Part shown: piece after piece, positions 39,003 through 43,623 of the stretch | Position numbering within the stretch: the stretch's first letter is position 1 | Layout of the letters: every line of letters starts with the position of its first letter | IMG/VR virus record: IMGVR_UViG_3300005471_000028 | Location: 1 to 43,623 of that record | Length of the DNA stretch: 43,623 nt | Strand: one strand, 5' to 3' | Source of the DNA: a virus | Notes under the pieces: model-generated | Database searches by the model: none | What the model was told of the DNA's origin: nothing | What the model saw: only the letters and a program-made list of their open reading frames with translations | Translations under genes and position numbers: made by a program

Positions 39003-39343
39003 TAGATGCTCGGATCGACCGGAGGATCGACAGGGGCGCCGTCGCTGTTCAACGTCGCGTTGATGTCATCGATCTGCGCGTCGAGCGAATCCAGGTCGGC
39101 CTGGGTCACGGCGGTGCCCGCGGCCAGCTGCGCCTTGAGGTCGGCCACTTCGGCCTGCAGCGCCTCGACCTTGGCGATCCCGTTCGCCTTGAGCGCCGCG
39201 ACGCCGTCCTTGACTTCGACGAGCTCGTCTTTCAATTCCTGAACTGATGCCATGAGGTGTGCTCCCTGATCGAGTAACTGCGCGAGCCGCGCGAGGATCA
39301 GATCGATCTTCACGTCGTCGTGCATGTGGAGGTGAATGTCCAT
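39002..39343 (-). CDS. Coiled-coil phage protein
   Basis: The protein has 113 residues from ATG 39343; a GTG three bases earlier is possible. It is one long helix with heptads (MASVQELKDELVEVKDGVAA, LKANGIAKVEALQAEVADLK) and an acidic Pro-rich C-terminus (APVDPPVDPSI). Similar coiled coils lie in the lysis or fibre regions of many phages; function is unknown. It is translationally coupled to the large secreted enzyme. Confidence 0.65.
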   Translation of the reverse strand: MDIHLHMHDDVKIDLILARLAQLLDQGAHLMASVQELKDELVEVKDGVAALKANGIAKVEALQAEVADLKAQLAAGTAVTQADLDSLDAQIDDINATLNSDGAPVDPPVDPSI

Positions 39344-39396
39344 CACCGGGTAGTGTCTGGCGGCGACGGACGGGAGGAGGGTTACAGGTAGCGGGG

Positions 39397-39636
39397 CTAC
39401 GGACGCGGCTTCGGACGCGGCTTCAGCAGCAGGAACGCCGCCTCCATACAGGCGTCACAGAACCGCGCCTGCCACGTCTCACGCCCGACGTCTTTGAAGA
39501 GGATGAGCGGGACCGTGTCAGGGTCGATGAGGCCGCGACACTTCGAGCAGCGATCGTCCTCGGCGTCGAACCATTGGGTGTACCAGTAGAAGTGACCGTC
39601 GAAGTGAATCGGCGGTGCCTTGCGAGGCCCAGGCAT
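39397..39636 (-). CDS. Small zinc-ribbon-like protein
   Basis: The protein has 79 residues. It carries CSKCRGLIDPDTVPLILFKD and FCDACM, a four-Cys ribbon. The N-terminus has FDGHFYWYTQWFDAEDD, and the tail is Lys/Pro-rich. A GAAGGGTG ribosome site precedes the ATG at 39636. No assigned family; a nucleic-acid or assembly role is possible. Confidence 0.6.
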   Translation of the reverse strand: MPGPRKAPPIHFDGHFYWYTQWFDAEDDRCSKCRGLIDPDTVPLILFKDVGRETWQARFCDACMEAAFLLLKPRPKPRP

Positions 39637-39639
39637 TGG

Positions 39640-39870
39640 TCACACCCTTCTCTGAATCCCGATCCATGGAAAGCCGAGCTGCACGCGCACCACGTCCGGA
39701 TCTCGTTCGAGTTGCGTGAACAGGCTGGCGCGTTTTGCCGACGCCGTCGCCTCGAACACCGAGAAGCGCCCGGACTCCAGCACGCGCGCCTTCACGGCCT
39801 CGTAGGTCAGCGCCTTCCCGCGCAGGTCCATCGTCCCGCCCTCGAACGAATCGAGGAACATCCCTTTCAT
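39640..39870 (-). CDS. Small hypothetical protein
   Basis: The protein has 76 residues and overlaps the upstream stop by ATGA. Content: LRGKALTYEAVKARVLESGR, FSVFEATASAKRASLFTQLE. It looks like a compact alpha/beta domain with a basic end. No family recognised. Confidence 0.5.
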   Translation of the reverse strand: MKGMFLDSFEGGTMDLRGKALTYEAVKARVLESGRFSVFEATASAKRASLFTQLERDPDVVRVQLGFPWIGIQRRV

Positions 39871-40193
39871 TTCACAGCGACTCCGGGTCCTTCCGCCGAC
39901 TCAGCGCCCGCCTCCACGTCGGCCGACGGTGCCGCGTCACCACGGTCACGACGCCGCTTCAGCACATGAAGAGACGCCGGACTCGAATCGAGAATCGCGG
40001 CCACTTGCGCCCGGGAGAATCCCACGCGCTCCAGCATCGCCGCATGGTCGGCCGTCAGCTGATGCCCACGCGTCTCGCGGAGCTCGATCAGAATGAGCGC
40101 CAGCAGGTGCTCAGTCGTCGTGATCCCGGCGAGGGCGTCACGTCGTTGTTTCGCCGCTTGTCGCTCCGCGAACGTGCCGATCGGGCGTCCCAT
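39867..40193 (-). CDS. Sigma-region-4-like HTH protein
   Basis: The protein has 108 residues from ATG 40193. An N-terminal basic segment (GRPIGTFAERQAAKQRRD) is followed by TTEHLLALILIELRETRG and then GFSRAQVAAILDSSPASLHV with LKRRR, which is the spacing of a sigma-70 region-4 / LuxR-type helix-turn-helix. Small phage proteins of this kind act as activators or anti-sigma-type regulators. Its position ahead of the late operon makes a late-gene switch plausible. Confidence 0.65.
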   Translation of the reverse strand: MGRPIGTFAERQAAKQRRDALAGITTTEHLLALILIELRETRGHQLTADHAAMLERVGFSRAQVAAILDSSPASLHVLKRRRDRGDAAPSADVEAGAESAEGPGVAVK

Positions 40194-40300
40194 CACAGCG
40201 CCTCCACGTCGGCCCACCGGTACCGGCGGCCGCGCTGCTTGACCTCCCTCGCCGCCACCGCACGCTGGATCGCGGTAGCCGTCCTCGTCCAGCATTCCAG
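40193..40300 (-). CDS. Possible mini-gene with CTG start
   Basis: The only open frame here ends in a TGATG overlap with the sigma-like gene. It encodes 35 residues if started at CTG 40300, ending TATAIQRAVAAREVKQRG and RRYRWADVEAL, which reads like part of a helix-turn-helix or excisionase-type protein. No ATG, GTG or TTG is available in frame after the upstream TGA. It may be a remnant or may use a rare start. Confidence 0.3.
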   Translation of the reverse strand: MECWTRTATAIQRAVAAREVKQRGRRYRWADVEAL

Positions 40301-40322
40301 GGTCGTCGTCTGGCCCTTGCAT

Positions 40323-40595
40323 CTAGTCGATCCCTTTCGCTTTCAGAACCCGGTCCAGCGTGCGCTCGCATTCCGCCCACGAGATTTCGTGGCCGTTCGC
40401 AGCGAAGAACGTCTCTGGTGAATCCTTGCCGCCTTGCCCACAGCGGTCGCACCACGTATGGACCAGGGTGGCCCGCGGTGGGTCGTACTCCCCTCGCAGC
40501 GCATTCGACACTTTGCGATGGCAGCGCGGACAGAAGACGTGAATGCGTCCCTTCCGCAACGGCGCGAAGCCGGCCCACGGCAGCACGTCGTTCAT
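40323..40595 (-). CDS. Zinc-ribbon protein
   Basis: The protein has 90 residues. The pairs CPRC and CDRC around residues 22-25 and 49-52 (HVFCPRCHRKVSNAL, TWCDRCGQGG) form a four-Cys ribbon. The C-terminal helix (SWAECERTLDRVLKAKG) is amphipathic. Such ribbons in phages usually bind nucleic acid or act as adaptors. ATG 40595 follows a TAA without gap. Confidence 0.6.
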   Translation of the reverse strand: MNDVLPWAGFAPLRKGRIHVFCPRCHRKVSNALRGEYDPPRATLVHTWCDRCGQGGKDSPETFFAANGHEISWAECERTLDRVLKAKGID

Positions 40596-40877
40596 TTAGT
40601 GTGACCGCCGCACCGGCTCGTCGACCTCGGACGGGCCGCCCATGGCCCGCGCGAACATCATGCGCTGCTGTTCCATCACGGCCCGCGACGTCTCTTCGAA
40701 CGCGAGGCGTGCGACCAGGACGCGCCGACTGTATTCCGCGAGCACGCTCGCCCCCGCTACCACCGCCGCGACGGCCGCGGACACGCCGGCCGACGTCGGA
40801 TTCCCGTGCAGGAGATTCACGAACGCCATAACCAGGTTGACCACGACCGCGAACGCCGGCAGCACGCGCGCAAGCAT
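40596..40877 (-). CDS. Small two-helix membrane protein
   Basis: The protein has 93 residues from ATG 40877, which has GGAGG upstream; longer reading to 40988 is less likely. Helices: VLPAFAVVVNLVMAFVNLL and AGVSAAVAAVVAGASVLA. A cytoplasmic helix follows (EYSRRVLVARLAFEETSRAV, MEQQRMMFARAMGGP). Holin-like or superinfection-exclusion proteins have this form; nothing specific is seen. Confidence 0.55.
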   Translation of the reverse strand: MLARVLPAFAVVVNLVMAFVNLLHGNPTSAGVSAAVAAVVAGASVLAEYSRRVLVARLAFEETSRAVMEQQRMMFARAMGGPSEVDEPVRRSH

Positions 40878-40911
40878 GATCACAGTGCCTCCAGTTCGCG
40901 TCGGCGAATCT

Positions 40912-41172
40912 TCATCGTTCAGTCCGGGAAATAACGAGCAGGCCGCCCGCCGTTCGGTGTGGGCCCAGACCGAGATCGCGGTCCCCATACATCAGGGTGA
41001 AACTCGGCACCACGCACTGACAGCGTCGATAGTGCCGGTCGCACGTCGTGCACCACTTCATCGCGCACTCGGCGCGCCCCGCTTTCAGCCGGGCATCGCA
41101 ATCGGGACACCGGCAGGTCTCCAGCGGCAAGCGGCACACGTCGCACGAGAGGCCGAGTCCGGCGTCGACCAT
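40912..41172 (-). CDS. Cysteine-rich zinc-binding protein
   Basis: The protein has 86 residues. Clusters CDVCRLPLETCRCPDC and CTTCDRHYRRCQC supply at least eight cysteines for two zinc sites. The C-terminus is less ordered. ATG 41172 has GAGG nine bases upstream. It is downstream of the double-HTH gene and could modulate it or bind nucleic acid. Confidence 0.6.
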   Translation of the reverse strand: MVDAGLGLSCDVCRLPLETCRCPDCDARLKAGRAECAMKWCTTCDRHYRRCQCVVPSFTLMYGDRDLGLGPHRTAGGLLVISRTER

Positions 41173-41730
41173 TCACAGCGCCTCTGAGTCCTTCCGCCCC
41201 GCCGCGAAGGCCTCGACCGCGCTGCGCCGTACAACCGCGCGCGGCCGCGCCGGGGTGCCGATGTAAAAGACGTCGCCGAGCTTCCCCTCCTCCATCAGTT
41301 TGAGTACCACGCGCCGCGGCCATGTCCACGCCCGCGCGACCGCGTACGGCGTCATCCACGGATCCTGTGTCGCACCCGGTGTCGCACCTGTCACACCAGG
41401 TGTCGCACCTGTCACACCCGCCGCGAGCGCCGCGCGCACCCCTTGCAGGACGTCGAACAGCAGGGCCTCGATGGGCGTCGGCGCGTCCCGGTGATGCGCG
41501 ATCGCCCCGTGCCCGTTCCCGTTTGGGGTCGGACTCGCCGCCAAAACGCCCGTCCGCGTGGCCCTGGGTCGCGCCTGCGCCGCGATCTCGACGTCGACGG
41601 GGTCATACAAGGTCGGAAACCCCGGACGCGCCTCACAGCCAATCGTGCCGGCCCGCACCAGACGCTGCAGCGTGCGTTTGTCGACGCCGAGCCGGGCCGT
41701 CGCTTCCTGCCACGTCAAGCCGCCCGTCAT
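41173..41730 (-). CDS. DNA-binding protein with two HTH-like domains
   Basis: The protein has 185 residues from ATG 41730; GTG 41781 in frame is an alternative, neither with a good ribosome site. The N-terminal part, TWQEATARLGVDKRTLQRLV then RAGTIGCEARPGFPTLYD, is a MerR/excisionase-like winged helix. The C-terminal part (WTWPRRVVLKLMEEGKLGDV, RAVVRRSAVEAF) repeats the plan. Between them is a GVTGATP repeat coded by TGTCGCACC/TGTCACACC iterons. Three more iterons adjoin its start, so autoregulation or a role at a replication origin is likely. Confidence 0.65.
   Translation of the reverse strand: MTGGLTWQEATARLGVDKRTLQRLVRAGTIGCEARPGFPTLYDPVDVEIAAQARPRATRTGVLAASPTPNGNGHGAIAHHRDAPTPIEALLFDVLQGVRAALAAGVTGATPGVTGATPGATQDPWMTPYAVARAWTWPRRVVLKLMEEGKLGDVFYIGTPARPRAVVRRSAVEAFAAGRKDSEAL
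41368..41418 (+). repeat. Intragenic iterons TGTCGCACC / TGTCACACC
   Basis: TGTCGCACC occurs at 41368-41376, 41380-41388 and 41401-41409, with TGTCACACC at 41389-41397 and 41410-41418. The 21-base unit GGTGTCGCACCTGTCACACC plus one base repeats in tandem and codes for the 7-residue repeat GVTGATP of the double-HTH protein. Confidence 0.8.
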
Positions 41731-41780
41731 GGTGCGACACCGCGACAGGTGCGACAGCGGGAGGGGTGCGACATGTCGCA
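41731..41780 (-). promoter_or_regulatory. Three phased iterons and a palindrome at the HTH gene start
   Basis: GGTGCGACA (minus strand TGTCGCACC) lies at 41731-41739, 41748-41756 and 41765-41773, exactly 17 bp apart. The last merges with the 14-bp perfect palindrome TGCGACATGTCGCA at 41767-41780. The first abuts the ATG at 41730. This is the layout of an operator or iteron origin bound by the adjacent protein. Confidence 0.75.
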
Positions 41781-41806
41781 CGTTCCACGTGGCACAGCGA
41801 GCTCAG

Positions 41807-41938
41807 TCACGGCAGCATCCAACACGCAGCGGCGGTGACACTCGCCGCGCCGGCGAGCGCCGCCAGCAGGGGCCAGAGCCAGTCTCGCGCCGTGTTTTCG
41901 AGGAACTGATTCCGTCGATGCGAGGAGTGCGTGCGCAT
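41807..41938 (-). CDS. Tiny membrane protein after copy 2 of the repeat
   Basis: The protein has 43 residues and starts at ATG 41938 with GGAGGGTC upstream. A short basic N-terminus (THSSHRRNQFLENTARDW) leads into one hydrophobic helix (LLAALAGAASVTAAACW). It is the first gene after the 24-bp repeat copy at 41951-41974. Function unknown. Confidence 0.5.
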   Translation of the reverse strand: MRTHSSHRRNQFLENTARDWLWPLLAALAGAASVTAAACWMLP

Positions 41939-41950
41939 CCTGACCCTCCG

Positions 41951-41974
41951 TCTACTTCGGTCTACTGTAGAAAC
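41951..41974 (-). promoter_or_regulatory. 24-bp promoter/operator-like repeat, copy 2
   Basis: Matches 34617-34640 at 23 of 24 positions, including the dyad TCTAC-A-GTAGA. Here it is followed by a clear ribosome site GGAGG and the start of the tiny membrane gene at 41938. The conserved length exceeds a simple promoter, so regulator binding is likely. Confidence 0.6.
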
Positions 41975-41979
41975 GCCGA

Positions 41980-42198
41980 TCACACCGGAAACAGCCGCCC
42001 CTTGAACGGCACGCCGCGCGCCGCGAGCTCCTCGAACACCAGCCCGTGGCGACGCGCGACGTACTCCTGCCGCTCCGGCCCGTCGCGATACGCCTCCGGG
42101 TAGTCGCGCTCGAGCGCCTCCGCGTACGCGATCAAGTGCGCCGTCGACGCGCCGCGGTAGAAGTCTTTGAGCCAGCTGTCGGTGACAACGTCGGCCAT
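41980..42198 (-). CDS. Small hypothetical protein
   Basis: The protein has 72 residues from ATG 42198. It reads as compact and acidic-helical: WLKDFYRGASTAHLIAYAEA, LERDYPEAYRDGPERQEYV, then RGVPFKGRLFPV. No domain is recognised. It precedes the promoter-like repeat. Its first 67 bases overlap the end of the basic protein gene at 42132. Confidence 0.5.
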   Translation of the reverse strand: MADVVTDSWLKDFYRGASTAHLIAYAEALERDYPEAYRDGPERQEYVARRHGLVFEELAARGVPFKGRLFPV

Positions 42199-42401
42199 AC
42201 AAACAGCACCCTCGCACGCCGGGACCAGCCCGCCGGCAGCTGGCGTCGTGCCGCCGCCGCCGCACGCCTGGTCGGAAAGACGCGCGCCGGGTAGTGAAAC
42301 AGAAACGCCACCGGCAAGCGCACCGCGGTGAACCCGCAGACCCGATGCAGCAGTACCGTGTCGGCTTCGACGAGCACCACATAGCGACGGCGGCGCCTCA
42401 C
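42132..42401 (-). CDS. Small basic hypothetical protein
   Basis: The protein has 89 residues from GTG 42401, overlapping the upstream stop as GTGA. Start RRRRRYVVLVEADTVLLHRV then GFTAVRLPVAFLFHYPARVF look like folded content; the end is Arg/Ser-rich. Because it overlaps the next gene by 67 bases one of the two could be spurious; the GTGA coupling argues for it being real. Confidence 0.4.
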   Translation of the reverse strand: MRRRRRYVVLVEADTVLLHRVCGFTAVRLPVAFLFHYPARVFPTRRAAAAARRQLPAGWSRRARVLFVWPTLSPTAGSKTSTAARRRRT

Positions 42402-42532
42402 CGCGGATGCTTCTCGTAGAACTCGCTGTGCGTGGATTCGTAGTATTGCTGCAGCCATTGCGGGGACACCTGCCCGAGACACCGAGGCCGACGCAGGTAC
42501 CGCCAGAACCGTCGCAGCACGCGGCGCACCAT
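42398..42532 (-). CDS. Tiny basic protein
   Basis: The protein has 44 residues from ATG 42532 with GGAGGAGG eight bases before it. Basic N-terminus (VRRVLRRFWRYLRRPRCLG) and a short C-terminal helix (VSPQWLQQYYESTHSEFYEK). The strong ribosome site and couplings support expression. Unknown function. Confidence 0.45.
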   Translation of the reverse strand: MVRRVLRRFWRYLRRPRCLGQVSPQWLQQYYESTHSEFYEKHPR

Positions 42533-42536
42533 CGGT

Positions 42537-42629
42537 CTATCCTCCTCCGCGTCGACGGACCACGCCCCAGATCAGCATCGCCAGCCAGACGCCGAACGGC
42601 AGCGCGAGGATCCAGTCGTTGGGACTCAT
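42537..42629 (-). CDS. Tiny membrane protein (30 residues)
   Basis: The 30 residues form one transmembrane helix (WILALPFGVWLAMLIWGVV) and a basic tail (RRRGGG). The start at 42629 overlaps the upstream stop as ATGA, and its end holds the GGAGG used by the next gene. Too short for a functional call. Confidence 0.45.
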   Translation of the reverse strand: MSPNDWILALPFGVWLAMLIWGVVRRRGGG

Positions 42630-42916
42630 CGTGGTCGGTGCGCGACGCCGGCGTCGTGTCCGAGTTGCCAGTAGGCGGCTGAGGCGCCGCCGCGCGCGTA
42701 CGGGTTGAGGCCGTCGCCGGTCGCGCGGGGATCCTGCGCGCCCACCAGGTAGCCCCGAAAGAACGCGCGGTGCATGTTCGGCATCCGGCTGCGCGTGATC
42801 GCCGCCCAGGCCTGGTCAACGGCGTCGCACCGCCAACAGACCGCACTCGGCCCGAGGCGCATCGGGCTCTTGCACCACCGACACTGCCGCGGCCGCACGT
42901 TGATTCGCTTGCCCAT
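42626..42916 (-). CDS. Small zinc-finger protein
   Basis: The protein has 96 residues. CRWCKSPMRLGPSAVCWRCD near the N-terminus is a four-Cys zinc site; the C-terminal part is FFRGYLVGAQDPRATGDG and GGASAAYWQLGHDAG. Coupled to the tiny membrane gene. Belongs to the Cys-rich early cluster. Confidence 0.55.
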   Translation of the reverse strand: MGKRINVRPRQCRWCKSPMRLGPSAVCWRCDAVDQAWAAITRSRMPNMHRAFFRGYLVGAQDPRATGDGLNPYARGGASAAYWQLGHDAGVAHRPR

Positions 42917-42926
42917 GGCGGCATGA

Positions 42927-43181
42927 TCACGCCGCGAGCCTCGGATGTCGCGCGCTTTCGAGCTCCGGGCTCAGCGAGTGCAGTTGGTTGTGTCGGTGCG
43001 CATCGACCCACGGCGCGAGCTCCAGCAGCCAATCGGTGACCACATCCGCCGCGTCCCGCACCTCGCCCGGTACGTCACGGTGGTGCTCAACCACTTTCGT
43101 CACTAGGACGCGGGCCGCATCGTAGAGCGCGAGCACTGGACTCGCGCAGACCGGGCATTGCGTGTGGCGATCGAGTGTCAT
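42927..43181 (-). CDS. Small zinc-binding, helical protein
   Basis: The protein has 84 residues from ATG 43181 with GGAGG upstream. CPVCASP provides one Cys pair; two helices follow (VLALYDAARVLVTKVVEHHR, AADVVTDWLLELAPWVDAHR). Only one Cys pair is seen, so zinc binding may need a partner. Unknown function. Confidence 0.5.
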   Translation of the reverse strand: MTLDRHTQCPVCASPVLALYDAARVLVTKVVEHHRDVPGEVRDAADVVTDWLLELAPWVDAHRHNQLHSLSPELESARHPRLAA

Positions 43182-43195
43182 CGGTCCTCCTTGCT

Positions 43196-43483
43196 TCAGT
43201 CGGTCCACCGTTCGACGCGATAGAAGTCTTCCGCTGTGCCGTAGCCACGGCTCCACGCGTAGCGGTCCTCGGCGGTCTTCACGATCGGTTCGGGCCCGCG
43301 CGGAATGGGCGGCGCCCAGGTGAAGCACTCGCCGATCGCGAGCTCGCCAAAGGTCAGCCCAGGGCCGTGATACGCGATCTGCGCGGCGATGTTGCGCACG
43401 CGCTGCATGGCCGCGACCACCCCTGGTCGCCGGTCTATCGCGGCTTCCTCCTCGGGTGTCAGTACGCGGAGTCGGCGGCTCAT
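43196..43483 (-). CDS. Small hypothetical protein
   Basis: The protein has 95 residues from ATG 43483 with GGAGG upstream. Start SRRLRVLTPEEEAAIDRRPG, then ECFTWAPPIPRGPEPIVKTA and AWSRGYGTAEDFYRVERWTD. No domain recognised. It is coupled to the truncated gene at the window edge by ATGA. Confidence 0.5.
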   Translation of the reverse strand: MSRRLRVLTPEEEAAIDRRPGVVAAMQRVRNIAAQIAYHGPGLTFGELAIGECFTWAPPIPRGPEPIVKTAEDRYAWSRGYGTAEDFYRVERWTD

Positions 43484-43623
43484 TGCACCTCCTCGAACGG
43501 CAGACAGGCCGGCACTTCCGCGCGGTGATACGGCGCGTGGTTCCGGCAGTAGTCGCGATTGCGACCGGGGACTGACAGCGCGCACCTCGCACAGAGCGGC
43601 GCGTCACAGGTGCGGCCGTCGCT
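43480..43623 (-). CDS. C-terminal part of a zinc-binding protein, cut by the window edge
   Basis: The last 47 residues are visible: TCDAPLCARCALSVPG, then YCRNHAPYHRAEVPACLPFE. The Cys pattern with CARC suggests a small zinc-ribbon protein of the same early array. The start lies to the right of the window. Confidence 0.55.
   Translation of the reverse strand, partial: SDGRTCDAPLCARCALSVPGRNRDYCRNHAPYHRAEVPACLPFEEVQ

Overview
The window is a GC-rich stretch holding most of a temperate, HK97-type siphophage genome. It is read as a prophage or a phage contig cut at both ends. A high-GC host is suggested by the heavy use of GTG starts and by the host-like tRNA-Arg(CCG) at the left edge. Small basic proteins of the kind at 2150-2338 and heptad-like intergenic repeats such as 52-126 are familiar from Acidobacteriota-like soil bacteria, but this host guess is inference only. 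No integrase, replication protein, CI-like repressor or endolysin is recognisable, so the genome is probably incomplete on the right.

Left edge (1-5.6 kb): the 3' end of one tRNA, a complete tRNA-Arg(CCG), a small membrane protein, a leftward cluster of four translationally coupled small genes (HNH-like nuclease, Cys-rich protein and two unknowns), a rightward cluster of three (basic protein, mini zinc finger, internally duplicated coiled-coil protein), two leftward genes (one holin-like) and a rightward PAP2-family membrane phosphatase.

Late module (5.5-29.6 kb, all leftward, so transcription runs from high to low coordinates). In transcription order it holds: HNH nuclease, small terminase (P27-like), large terminase, portal, four extra structural proteins, S49 head protease, a ribbon-helix-helix protein, major capsid protein, two further structural proteins, head-tail connector, head-tail adaptor, gp10-like neck protein, tail terminator, decoration-like protein, major tail protein, gpG/gpGT-type tail chaperones with a -1 slippery heptamer, tape measure, distal tail protein, tail-tip protein and tail-fibre/LamG proteins. 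Most joins are ATGA, GTGA, TAATG or TGATG overlaps, so the module is strongly coupled in translation. Two long structured hairpins interrupt it, one just before the capsid gene and one between tail tube and chaperone genes.

Receptor and polysaccharide module (29.6-39.4 kb, leftward): two tail-fibre paralogues with the same N-terminal anchor flank a five-bladed-propeller, GH43-like protein. Further upstream lies a 1281-residue protein with a Sec signal peptide, a run of 29 prolines, a beta-helix and a heparinase/alginate-lyase-like C-terminal half. It is coupled by a TAATG overlap to a phage coiled-coil gene and is the most unusual gene here.

Right edge (39.4-43.6 kb, leftward): a dense array of very small genes, many Cys-rich, with a sigma-region-4-like HTH protein and a double-HTH protein. 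The double-HTH gene carries three TGTCGCACC iterons at exact 17-bp spacing plus a palindrome at its start, and more copies inside it. A 24-bp promoter/operator-like repeat (34617-34640 and 41951-41974) precedes two of the small genes and may coordinate leftward transcription.
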